Program-made: the position numbers and the translations under genes
Part shown: positions 6,829 to 13,725 of the stretch, piece after piece
Layout of the letters: each line of letters begins with the position of its first letter
Numbering within the stretch: position 1 is the first letter of the stretch
The notes under the pieces: model-generated
What the model saw: only the letters and a program-made list of their open reading frames with translations
Database searches by the model: none
What the model was told of the DNA's origin: nothing
Source of the DNA: Gammaproteobacteria bacterium
GTDB taxonomy: Bacteria; Pseudomonadota; Gammaproteobacteria; Competibacterales; Competibacteraceae
Length of the DNA stretch: 13,725 nucleotides
NCBI GenBank assembly: GCA_020047885.1
Contig: JAIFNF010000204.1
Span: 956 to 14,680, forward strand
Direction: 5' to 3'

Positions 6829-8703
6829 GTGACGACTCCGGATCAAACTGCATTTATCGCCCGTTTGCCGCCCTTTAACCGGCTTTCCGTCACCGAACTG
6901 GAGCCGATTGCCCGGGAATTGACCGTTGACCACTATGCTGTTGGCGACGTGTTGGTGAAAGTCGGCGAAACGCCGGCTTGTCTCTATTTCATCATCGACG
7001 GTGCCGTGTACGAAGTGGATGGCGATCCCTCCGTCACGACGCAGAGTGATGGGGTTCCGTCCGGCAGTTCCCCACTGTGGTGCATTACCGCAATCTACGC
7101 CGCCGAGGATGCCTTTGACCCTGGCGCTCTGCTGGAAGGTGCCAGCAAACACAGTTTCGTCGTCCATGAACCGACTCGCTGTTTTCTCTTGCCACGGCCG
7201 GCCTTCCTGCGCGCTGTGCAGAGCTATCCGGCGTTAGCGGCGTTCTATGACCAACGGATTTCCCAGCGACTCGCCACCCTGCGTGAGTCGGGTGATACCC
7301 GCGATTTATCGTCTTTTACCCTAGCCAAAATTCAGGACGCCTATATCCATCCGCCGGTGTTCGTGGACGCCAACAGTTCCATCCGTGATGCTGCCCTGGC
7401 GATGAAAGCGCATAAAACCAACTCGGTGTTGGTGCAGGATGGCGATGAACTCGGCATTGTGACGGCCACCGACTTGCGGGAAGCCGCCATTATCGAGCGG
7501 CGCTCCGTCGATGAACCGGTAGGGCCACTGGCGACTTATGAACTCATCGGCATGGCACCAGACGATTTCCTGTTCAACGCATTGCTGCGGATGACCCACT
7601 ACGCTATTAACCGCCTGGTGATCCGCGAAGGCTCTACGCTGCATGGTATTCTTGAACACATCGACCTGCTGAGTTATCTGTCCAATCACTCGCATCTGAT
7701 CGCCCTGCAAATTGAGCGAGCGCAGTCCCGAGCCGACTTGAAGTGGGCCAGTCAGGATCTAGTCAACGTCATCCGCGATCTGCACACCAAGGGGATTAAA
7801 ATCCGCTACATCATGCAACTGGTGTCGGAACTGAACAAAAAAATGTTGCGCAAGATTTTCGAGTTACTGGCTCCGCCGCAACTGCTGGCGGACGCTTGTC
7901 TGCTGGTGCTGGGCAGTGAAGGTCGCGAGGAGCAGGTGCTGAAGACCGATCAGGATAACGCCTTGATTTTGCGCGATGGTTTCACCTACCCTGACCTAGC
8001 GCGGGTTACCGGCGAGTTTACGGACTGCCTGATTGAGTTCGGCTATCCGCGCTGCCCCGGTAACATCATGGTGTCGAATGCCTATTGGAGCAAATCGGTC
8101 AAAGCGTTCAAAGATGAGCTATTCCAGTGGATCGTCTATCCGACCCCAGACTCCTTCCTGCAATTCGCGATCTTTTTCGACGCGATGGCGGTCGCCGGCG
8201 ACGATAATCTGTTGCGCCATGTTAAGGATCACATGTACCGGCTGTTGGGGGATCATCGCGCCTTCTACGCCCAGTTCGCCAAGGCCACGGTCGCGTTTGA
8301 AACCCCGCTGGGCTTTTTTACCAACTTCGTGGTGGAAAAACACCGGGATGAACTGGATCTCAAAAAAGGCGGCATCTTCCCGATTGTGCATGGCGTTCGC
8401 AGTCTGGCGCTGGAGTACCGGCTGCCGCAGACCAATACCATTGACCGCATTCTGGCTCTCAACCAGCGCAACCTGTTTCGATCCTCGTTTGGCGTGGAGT
8501 TAATCGAAGTGTTCACTTATCTTTCCACGTTGCGGGTCAAGGCCGGCTTGAATAAAGTTCAGCAGAATCTGCCGCAGGACAACTACCTGAACCCCAAGGA
8601 ACTGAACAAACTGGAACGGGAATTGCTGCGCGACTCGTTCAAGATCGTTAATGAATTCAAAAAATTTATTACCTACCACTTCAAGCTGGGTATGATCAGT
8701 TGA
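6829..8703 (+). CDS. cNMP-binding-like / CBS pair / DUF294 nucleotidyltransferase-like protein
   Basis: The 624-residue cytoplasmic protein has four parts. An N-terminal cyclic-nucleotide-binding-like domain (about 1-140) comes first, then two CBS domains (about 164-220 and 231-285) and a helical linker (about 295-350). Next is a DUF294 nucleotidyltransferase-like domain with GSEGREEQ (362-369) and TDQDN (373-377), where Asp374 and Asp376 would bind metal as in GlnD-type enzymes, and finally the DUF294 C-terminal domain. The cNMP-like domain lacks a recognisable phosphate-binding cassette (FDPGALLEG appears instead), so it may not bind cAMP. CBS pairs commonly sense adenine nucleotides. Such genes often sit beside actP, so a regulatory role in acetate metabolism is a reasonable inference; the reaction is unknown. 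Start is GTG with AGGA at 6815-6818; an upstream ATG (6798) is out of frame. argS follows after 28 bp. Confidence 0.85.
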   Translation: MTTPDQTAFIARLPPFNRLSVTELEPIARELTVDHYAVGDVLVKVGETPACLYFIIDGAVYEVDGDPSVTTQSDGVPSGSSPLWCITAIYAAEDAFDPGALLEGASKHSFVVHEPTRCFLLPRPAFLRAVQSYPALAAFYDQRISQRLATLRESGDTRDLSSFTLAKIQDAYIHPPVFVDANSSIRDAALAMKAHKTNSVLVQDGDELGIVTATDLREAAIIERRSVDEPVGPLATYELIGMAPDDFLFNALLRMTHYAINRLVIREGSTLHGILEHIDLLSYLSNHSHLIALQIERAQSRADLKWASQDLVNVIRDLHTKGIKIRYIMQLVSELNKKMLRKIFELLAPPQLLADACLLVLGSEGREEQVLKTDQDNALILRDGFTYPDLARVTGEFTDCLIEFGYPRCPGNIMVSNAYWSKSVKAFKDELFQWIVYPTPDSFLQFAIFFDAMAVAGDDNLLRHVKDHMYRLLGDHRAFYAQFAKATVAFETPLGFFTNFVVEKHRDELDLKKGGIFPIVHGVRSLALEYRLPQTNTIDRILALNQRNLFRSSFGVELIEVFTYLSTLRVKAGLNKVQQNLPQDNYLNPKELNKLERELLRDSFKIVNEFKKFITYHFKLGMIS

Positions 8704-8731
8704 AATCGAACTCCCTGCGCGAGGCTTTCCT

Positions 8732-10513
8732 GTGAAAACACATTTGCAAAATCTCCTGGCTCAGGCGCTGCAAGCGCTGCCACCGGCGTTATTGCCCGAC
8801 GGCCCACTCCCGGCGATTCCGCTGGAGCGCACCCGCGACCGGACGCATGGCGACTTTGCCTCGACCATAGCCCTGGCGCTGGCGAAAACCGCCCGTTGCA
8901 AGCCTCGCGAGCTGGCGGAACGCATGGTCGCCGCGTTGCCGGCCTCGGCGCAGGTGGTTAAGGTGGAGATCGCCGGACCGGGCTATATCAACTTCTTCCT
9001 CACACCAGTGGCTTATCAGGCGGTCGTCGGCGGCATTCTGGAGCAAGGCGAGCACTTTGGCCGGAGCCCACTCGGCGGCGGGCGGCGGGTGCAGGTGGAA
9101 TTTGTTTCCGCCAATCCCACCGGACCGTTGCACGTCGGTCATGGTCGTGGCGCGGCGTTTGGCGCGACGGTCGCTAACCTGCTGGAAGCGGTCGGCTACC
9201 AGGTTCATCGCGAGTACTACGTCAACGACGCCGGTCGGCAAATGAACATCCTGGCTGCCAGCCTCTGGCTGCGCTATCTGGAGCATTGCGGCGAGAAATT
9301 CCGGTTTCCCAGCAACGGCTACCGGGGTGAGTATGTGCGCGACATCGCCGTCAAGCTCTATATCGAGCATGGCGGCGCTTACATGGCGTCGGCACAGCGC
9401 CTCTTCGCCGACCTGCCCCAGGATGACATCCGTGATGAAAAAGGCAATGTAGTGACGCCAGGGGATAAGGAAGCGCATATCGACGCCCTGGTGGAACGCG
9501 CCCGCAGCCTGCTGGGCGAGCCGCGTTATCGCTATATTTTCGAACTGGGTCTGAACACGATTCTCGACGACATCCGCGACGACCTGGCCGAATTTGGCGT
9601 GGTCTATGACGAGTGGTATTCGGAACGCGCCCTGGCGGACACGGGTGCCGTCAACAAAACCCTCCATCGGTTGCGTGACGCCGGCTACCTCTACGAGCAG
9701 GAGGGGGCGTTGTGGTTTCGCTCTAGCGCCTTTGGCGACGAGAAAGATCGGGTGGTGGAGCGGGAAAATGGCCAGACCACCTATTTTGCGTCTGACATTG
9801 CCTACCACTTGGAAAAATTCGAGCGCGGTTTCGACTGGGTGATCGATGTATGGGGCGCTGACCATCATGGCTACGTGCCCCGGGTCAAGGCTGCCTTGCA
9901 AGCGATGGGCGAAGACCCCGACCGGCTGGATATGTTGCTGGTGCAGTTCGCTATCCTCTACCGCAACGGCGAACGGGTGCCCATGTCCACCCGCTCCGGC
10001 GAGTTTGTGACCCTGCGCGAACTGCGTCAGGAAGTCGGCAATGACGCTGCCCGGTTTTTCTATGTCGTGCGCAAGAGTGAACAGCATCTGGATTTTGACC
10101 TGGATCTGGCCAAATCACAGTCCAAGGATAATCCGGTTTACTATATCCAGTACGCTCATGCCCGGATTAGTAGCGTACTTAAACAGTTACATGACAAGGG
10201 ATTCTCCCGTGACGAAGCGCGCGGCCTGGCGCATCTGGGGCGGTTGACCGAGTCCCATGAAGAAGCCCTGCTGGTCGCGTTGTCCCGGTATCCGGAGCAG
10301 GTGGAAATGGCCGCACTGGCGCATGAACCACACCAACTGGCGCACTATCTGCGCGAGTTGGCTAACGCCTTCCACACCTACTACAACGAACACCGGGTGC
10401 TGGTTGACGATGACGCCCTGCGCGACGCCCGGCTGAATCTGAGCCTGGCGACCGGTCAGGTCATCCGCAACGGTCTCGCGTTACTGGGCGTATCAGCGCC
10501 GGAGGTCATGTGA
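8732..10513 (+). CDS. argS: Arginyl-tRNA synthetase
   Basis: The 593-residue product is a class I synthetase that charges tRNA-Arg using ATP and arginine. Visible parts are an ArgS-specific N-terminal domain (about 1-100, contacting the tRNA D-loop), then [14 protein letters not shown] containing the HIGH-type motif HVGH (134-137). The KMSKS position reads MSTRSG (418-423), a relaxed form normal for ArgS. The anticodon-binding helical domain (about 450-593) includes [10 protein letters not shown]. Start is GTG with GAGG 7 nt upstream (8721-8724). It lies 28 bp after the DUF294 gene and overlaps the next gene by 4 bp (GTGA), so all three may share a transcript. The gene is intact. Confidence 0.96.
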   Translation: MKTHLQNLLAQALQALPPALLPDGPLPAIPLERTRDRTHGDFASTIALALAKTARCKPRELAERMVAALPASAQVVKVEIAGPGYINFFLTPVAYQAVVGGILEQGEHFGRSPLGGGRRVQVEFVSANPTGPLHVGHGRGAAFGATVANLLEAVGYQVHREYYVNDAGRQMNILAASLWLRYLEHCGEKFRFPSNGYRGEYVRDIAVKLYIEHGGAYMASAQRLFADLPQDDIRDEKGNVVTPGDKEAHIDALVERARSLLGEPRYRYIFELGLNTILDDIRDDLAEFGVVYDEWYSERALADTGAVNKTLHRLRDAGYLYEQEGALWFRSSAFGDEKDRVVERENGQTTYFASDIAYHLEKFERGFDWVIDVWGADHHGYVPRVKAALQAMGEDPDRLDMLLVQFAILYRNGERVPMSTRSGEFVTLRELRQEVGNDAARFFYVVRKSEQHLDFDLDLAKSQSKDNPVYYIQYAHARISSVLKQLHDKGFSRDEARGLAHLGRLTESHEEALLVALSRYPEQVEMAALAHEPHQLAHYLRELANAFHTYYNEHRVLVDDDALRDARLNLSLATGQVIRNGLALLGVSAPEVM

Positions 10514-10857
10514 GCCTTCGCCGCGATTACAAATCCCGGTCGCCCCGGCAACGCCGCCAGTCGGTGCGTCGGCATGGTCTGCTGGTCGTCACGCTGATCC
10601 TGGTGGGCCTGTTCGGTGGCTTACTGGCGTATATCAAGGGTGACCGCACGCTGGAAACACAAGAAAAACTAGTTGCCGCCACGCCGCCTGTTAAGCCTGC
10701 TCCACCAGCAACCCCGGCGCTTCCGCCAATACCGACGGTTGCTACTTCGGTACCGCCAGAATCCGAACCCGTGAAACCCAAATATGATTTTTATACCGAA
10801 TTGCCCAAGCGTCAGGTCGATATTCAGCGGACGGAATCCCACCCGCGCGCTAATTAA
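10510..10857 (+). CDS. Short FtsN-like membrane protein without a SPOR domain
   Basis: The 115-residue product has an Arg-rich cytoplasmic start (about 1-22), one membrane helix (about 23-42, [19 protein letters not shown]) and a Pro/Ala-rich periplasmic linker (about 60-88). It ends with KYDFYTELP (91-99) and a short tail. The position right after argS and the FYxxLP motif match the SPOR-domain, FtsN-like protein found there in Pseudomonas and relatives, which binds denuded septal peptidoglycan. Here the protein ends about where the C-terminal SPOR domain would begin, and no SPOR-like sequence follows before the next gene. It is either truncated or a natural short form. Start is GTG overlapping the argS stop, with GGAGG at 10501-10505. 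Confidence 0.75.
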   Translation: MSLRRDYKSRSPRQRRQSVRRHGLLVVTLILVGLFGGLLAYIKGDRTLETQEKLVAATPPVKPAPPATPALPPIPTVATSVPPESEPVKPKYDFYTELPKRQVDIQRTESHPRAN

Positions 10858-10926
10858 TGTCAGTCTCAATACATTCAGCGCCATGATGATGACGAAAATA
10901 ATCACACTTGGACTAAACAGTTTGCC

Positions 10927-12354
10927 ATGAACCTTCCCGATATTGTTCGACTACATCTGGACCAGCAGGATTTTCCCTACCGACTGGTGAACTGCCCATC
11001 GGTCGAAAGCCTGGTTCAAGCCGCAGAAAAGTTGGATATTTCTCCGCGACAGATTGCACGCACGGTTTTGCTCGAAGATGCCGCCGGGCAAGTCATGGCC
11101 ATCCTGCCATGCAGTTATATTCTGGATTTTTCGATCCTTTGCCAAGTGATGGAACGCGATCTTAATCCACTTTATGGTATTCAAACTCATCGTTTTTTTG
11201 AAAAAAAAGGCTGCAAGGCCGGTAGCCATCCGCCCTTGCCCGGTGCGTTCGCCATTCCGGCCCTGGCGGACTTCAGCCTGATTGCTGATGACGAAGCGGA
11301 GATCTACTTTGACGGCGGCAATGGCGATGTACTGGTCAGTATGCGCGCCGCAGATTTCCGCCAACTGCTGGCGACTGCGCGCTGGGAGCGCTTCGCCGTA
11401 TCGACTGAAGATCTGGATGCCCAGTTCAGCGACCCACAGGCGATGACCCCGGAAAATCTGACCCATCTCACCCGGCGTTACACACCCAGCCAGTTGCGTG
11501 AAGGCATTGAGGCGATCACCGAACTCCCGTTGATGCCGCAAACGGCGCAACTGATTATGGACCTGCGCGCCAAACCGAATGCCACCGTTGAGGATATCCT
11601 CAAGATTGTCGAACATGATCCCAGCCTGGCGGCGCAGATCGTGTACTGGGCGCGTTCGCCATTGCATAATTATTTGGGGCCGGTGGATTCGCTGGAGACC
11701 GCGATTCAGAAAGTACTGGGGGTTGAAAGCACGCTGAATCTGCTGCTCGGCTCCAGCATGAGCCAAACCTTTCATATTCCGGTCGATGGCCCGGTCGGCC
11801 TGGAAAATTTCTGGCGAAGTAGTATCTATTGCGCCTCGCTGGCCAGCGAGTTGGCCAAGTTGTTACCCGAGATTTTGGACATCAAACCGGAACTGGCCTA
11901 TCTCTGTGGGTTATTGCACGATTTTGGCTATCTGGTGCTGGGGCATATCTTCCCGGCCCGCTTCTTCCTGTTCAACCGCTTCCTGGCCGTCAATCATCAT
12001 GTGCAACTCAGCGCGGTAGAGCGTTATGTTCTGGGTGTCGAACACTGGCATATTGGCGCCTGGCTGATGCAATCCTGGGCGATGCCTGAGGAAGTGATCG
12101 CGGCGGTGCGCTGGCATCACAACGAAGATTGCACGCAACCCCATGCCGAATACTCCAACCTGGTCTTGCTCGCCGATCGTCTGCTGCATCACTTTGGTTT
12201 AGGCGAAGATATGAACGGTCGGTTGCCGGCGCTGGCGATGTTCACGCTGGGCATCACCCGTGAGCAGGCGATGGAAGCGATGGCGCGCGTGCAGGCCAGC
12301 ATGGCGGAACTCGACAGTTTGTCAGCGGTGTTGCGATTGCCCGCAGAGGGGTAG
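10927..12354 (+). CDS. YbaK-like (aminoacyl-tRNA deacylase-type) and HDOD domain protein
   Basis: The 475-residue protein fuses two domains. Residues 1 to about 160 resemble the YbaK/ProX fold, whose free-standing members remove wrongly attached amino acids from tRNA. Residues about 195-400 form an HDOD domain with LPLMPQTAQ, VEHDPSLAAQIVYWA, an HD pair at His331-Asp332, and HNEDCTQ. HDOD proteins are signalling or regulatory modules, usually without proven catalysis. At the place of the family's catalytic Lys (about 45-46) this protein has Arg45 (QIARTVLL), so deacylase activity is doubtful. The gene begins 69 bp after the FtsN-like gene with only a weak ribosome site; I see no clear promoter in that gap. 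The combination is a known architecture, function unknown. The location downstream of argS is suggestive but may be chance. Confidence 0.85.
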   Translation: MNLPDIVRLHLDQQDFPYRLVNCPSVESLVQAAEKLDISPRQIARTVLLEDAAGQVMAILPCSYILDFSILCQVMERDLNPLYGIQTHRFFEKKGCKAGSHPPLPGAFAIPALADFSLIADDEAEIYFDGGNGDVLVSMRAADFRQLLATARWERFAVSTEDLDAQFSDPQAMTPENLTHLTRRYTPSQLREGIEAITELPLMPQTAQLIMDLRAKPNATVEDILKIVEHDPSLAAQIVYWARSPLHNYLGPVDSLETAIQKVLGVESTLNLLLGSSMSQTFHIPVDGPVGLENFWRSSIYCASLASELAKLLPEILDIKPELAYLCGLLHDFGYLVLGHIFPARFFLFNRFLAVNHHVQLSAVERYVLGVEHWHIGAWLMQSWAMPEEVIAAVRWHHNEDCTQPHAEYSNLVLLADRLLHHFGLGEDMNGRLPALAMFTLGITREQAMEAMARVQASMAELDSLSAVLRLPAEG

Positions 12355-12399
12355 ACGCCATCAGGCATCAGGTTTTATCGTAGACAACCGGAGGCAGCT

Positions 12400-12729
12400 A
12401 TGTTGATCGTTCAGGTTTTCGTTCATGTTAAACCGGATGGTGTTGACGCCTTCAAGGTCGCCTCGCTGGAAAACGCCCGCCACAGCGTCCAGGAGTCCGG
12501 CATCGTTCGTTTCGACGTCATCCAGCAGATTGATGATCCCACCCGCTTTGTGCTGATCGAGATCTACCGCACCGCTGACGCCCCGGCGCTGCATAAGGAA
12601 ACCGCGCATTACGCAACCTGGCGGGATACGGTCGCCGACATGATGGCGGAACCCCGGAGCAGCGTGAAATACGCCCATCTGTATCCGCAGGATGCCGGTT
12701 GGGAGTATCCGGCAACGCCGGATGCCTGA
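12400..12729 (+). CDS. Antibiotic biosynthesis monooxygenase-fold protein (LsrG/YgiN-like)
   Basis: The 109-residue protein fits the dimeric alpha/beta-barrel ABM fold. It has an N-terminal strand (LIVQVFVHV), a helix with [11 protein letters not shown] (about 24-34), strand RFDV (37-40), [12 protein letters not shown] (45-56), and [10 protein letters not shown] (65-74). This pattern (Asn25, Glu32, Gly34, Arg37, Phe38, Glu54, Tyr56, His65, His70, Trp74) is characteristic of the LsrG/YgiN group. Known members include the isomerase LsrG, acting on phospho-autoinducer-2, and the quinol monooxygenase YgiN. No lsr genes are in the window, so the substrate is unknown. A good GGAGG site (12390-12394) precedes the ATG by 5 nt. 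Its end overlaps the alpha/beta hydrolase start. Confidence 0.88.
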   Translation: MLIVQVFVHVKPDGVDAFKVASLENARHSVQESGIVRFDVIQQIDDPTRFVLIEIYRTADAPALHKETAHYATWRDTVADMMAEPRSSVKYAHLYPQDAGWEYPATPDA

Positions 12730-13543
12730 TGAACTCGAACTGCAAACGCCCTGGCTGCGGTTAACCGCCAGGGCTTGGGGACTGCTGGAAGGAATGCCCG
12801 TTCTCGCGGTGCATGGCTGGCTGGATAATGCCGCCAGTTTCGATGCGCTGGGGCCGCTGTTGCCGGGGGTCCGACTGGTGGCCATCGATTTACCCGGACA
12901 CGGTCGATCCGGTCATCGTCCGCCAGGCGTCCCGTATCATTTTGTGGATTTCGTTCCTGATGTGGTTGCCGTGCTCGGCCATTCCATGGGCGGCGGCATC
13001 GCCAGTTTCATCGCGGCGATTCTGCCGGAGCGAGTGACCCGGCTGGCGATGATTGAAGGGTTGGGGCCGCCGACCAGTCAACCGGCGGATGGTCCGGTCA
13101 ATCTGCGCAAGTCCATGGTGCAAATGGATGCGCTGCGGTGCAAACGCCCGCCGGTTTATCCCGGTGTGGAAGCCGCGATTCAGGTGCGTTGTCGGGGGAG
13201 TGGCTTATCCTGGTCGGCAGCGACGCGCCTGGTTGAACGGGGGTTGCAACCGGTGGGTTCAGGTTTCGTCTGGCGGACGGATCCCCGACTGCGTTTTGTG
13301 TCGCCACTCTATCTCAGTGAACCGCAGATTCTGGCGTATATGGAGCGGATTCAAGCGCCAGCGCTGCTGATCTGTGGCGATGCCGGATATCTGGTCAAAC
13401 GGGCTTATATGCAGGATCGCTATGCCCGCCTTGCCGATCTGACCGTTAAAATCGTGCCCGGCGGTCATCATCCCCATTTGGAAGACCCCGAACCCTGTGC
13501 TCGGTTGTTGAGACCGTTTTTTGCTATTGCTGAACCAAAATAG
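12722..13543 (+). CDS. Alpha/beta hydrolase, apparently with an internal in-frame deletion
   Basis: The product from ATG 12722 has 273 residues and the alpha/beta hydrolase features: oxyanion-loop HGW (31-33), DLPGHGRS, nucleophile elbow GHSMGG with Ser88, a probable acid Asp220 in CGDAGY, and His249 in GGHHPHLE. Related hydrolases have some 11-14 residues between DVVAV and LGHSMG that form the strand leading to the nucleophile (often of the form ADALGWxRF). Here DVVAV (80-84) runs straight into LGHSMG (85-90), so that strand seems deleted in frame; activity is doubtful although the rest is intact. An upstream in-frame ATG (12692) would add 10 residues but overlaps the previous gene by 38 bp; 12722 gives an 8-bp overlap and a better family start. 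Substrate unknown. Confidence 0.82.
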   Translation: MPDELELQTPWLRLTARAWGLLEGMPVLAVHGWLDNAASFDALGPLLPGVRLVAIDLPGHGRSGHRPPGVPYHFVDFVPDVVAVLGHSMGGGIASFIAAILPERVTRLAMIEGLGPPTSQPADGPVNLRKSMVQMDALRCKRPPVYPGVEAAIQVRCRGSGLSWSAATRLVERGLQPVGSGFVWRTDPRLRFVSPLYLSEPQILAYMERIQAPALLICGDAGYLVKRAYMQDRYARLADLTVKIVPGGHHPHLEDPEPCARLLRPFFAIAEPK

Positions 13544-13562
13544 ACAACGGTTGCCGCTTCCA

Positions 13563-13585
13563 CCCTCCCCGATAAGCAGGGAGGG
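13563..13585. repeat. GC-rich palindrome, copy 1 of the terminal cluster
   Basis: CCCTCCC (13563-13569) and GGGAGGG (13579-13585) are perfect 7-bp arms with a 9-nt loop. It lies 19 bp after the hydrolase stop. No T-run follows, so it is better read as a REP-like intergenic repeat than as a terminator, though it could protect transcript ends. Confidence 0.75.
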
Positions 13586-13586
13586 C

Positions 13587-13649
13587 GTCTGAACCGGTCT
13601 TCGGGGAGCGCAAGCAATTAAAGCGTAGGGACGCCGTAAGCGTTCAGAC
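13587..13649. repeat. Long-range inverted repeat GTCTGAAC / GTTCAGAC
   Basis: GTCTGAAC (13587-13594) and GTTCAGAC (13642-13649) are perfect 8-bp inverted copies 47 bp apart. Between them ACGC/GCGT (13631-13643) can form a smaller hairpin that competes with the right arm. The segment lies between two C-rich/G-rich palindromes, as part of a composite repeat structure without any coding sequence that I can support. Confidence 0.55.
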
Positions 13650-13661
13650 CCCGCCCCCCAA

Positions 13662-13687
13662 CCCCCTCCCCATAAATGGAGAGGGGG
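13662..13687. repeat. GC-rich palindrome, copy 2 of the terminal cluster
   Basis: CCCCCTC (13662-13668) and GAGGGGG (13681-13687) are perfect arms around a 12-nt centre (CCCATAAATGGA). The same arm pattern recurs at 13563-13585. A further C-rich half arm (13712-13725) is cut by the window edge, so the cluster probably continues. Confidence 0.7.
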
Positions 13688-13725
13688 AGCGCCAACTCGC
13701 TGATTCGCAAGACTCCCTCCCCCCT

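Noticed and set aside
9983..10000. MSTRSG in ArgS considered as a damaged KMSKS motif
   Set aside because: Many ArgS enzymes naturally lack a canonical KMSKS; the surrounding sequence is well conserved, so this is not a defect.
8789..10087. 432-codon open frame on the minus strand opposite argS
   Set aside because: It mirrors the codon pattern of argS, shows no recognisable domain and has no independent ribosome site; it is a shadow of the GC-rich gene.
10951..11775. 274-codon minus-strand open frame opposite the YbaK-HDOD gene
   Set aside because: No domain or start signal; the plus-strand protein has clear family motifs over the same region.
12359..12372. Tandem CATCAGG CATCAGG before the ABM gene
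   Set aside because: Only two 7-bp copies with no dyad symmetry or promoter relation; most likely chance.

Overview
This window looks like chromosomal DNA from a GC-rich gammaproteobacterium. The grounds are full-length BamB, PriA and ArgS of gammaproteobacterial type, the argS–FtsN-like gene pair, and a DUF485–ActP acetate uptake pair. The lineage cannot be fixed by reading alone; an acetate-consuming Competibacter- or Chromatiales-like organism is only a guess. All confident genes lie on the + strand, densely packed, with ATGA or GTGA stop/start overlaps.

Layout. 2-268: the 3' end of a gene with a Pro/Ala/Val/Glu repeat tail, probably YfgM-like, overlapping bamB (265-1428, outer-membrane assembly lipoprotein). 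A 146-bp gap with a GC-rich palindrome follows, then priA (1575-3773, replication restart helicase, TTG start). Next is a toxin-antitoxin pair (3855-4103 ribbon-helix-helix antitoxin, 4081-4506 PIN-domain toxin) with its own promoter and a candidate operator. An AT-rich promoter region (about 4555-4640) precedes the acetate uptake pair DUF485 (4703-5011) and actP (5008-6696), which ends at a strong intrinsic terminator (6763-6796). Then come a cNMP-like/CBS/DUF294 nucleotidyltransferase-like protein (6829-8703), argS (8732-10513) and a short FtsN-like membrane protein lacking a SPOR domain (10510-10857). The last block is a YbaK-like/HDOD fusion (10927-12354), an antibiotic-biosynthesis-monooxygenase-fold protein (12400-12729) and an overlapping alpha/beta hydrolase (12722-13543). 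The window closes in a cluster of GC-rich palindromic repeats (13563-13725).

How the genes relate. bamB belongs to envelope biogenesis. priA, argS and the FtsN-like gene are the remains of an arrangement known from Pseudomonas (priA–argS–SPOR protein–hslVU). Here that arrangement is split by about 4.9 kb holding the toxin-antitoxin pair and the acetate block, and hslVU does not follow. The DUF294 protein probably serves acetate metabolism, since such genes often neighbour actP, although a terminator separates them here.

I did not find a convincing complete new system. The points most worth a second look are a 38-bp priA-like fragment fused to the end of the PIN toxin gene, an apparent in-frame deletion just before the nucleophile of the alpha/beta hydrolase, the missing SPOR domain next to argS, and a YbaK-like domain with Arg where the catalytic Lys is expected, fused to HDOD.
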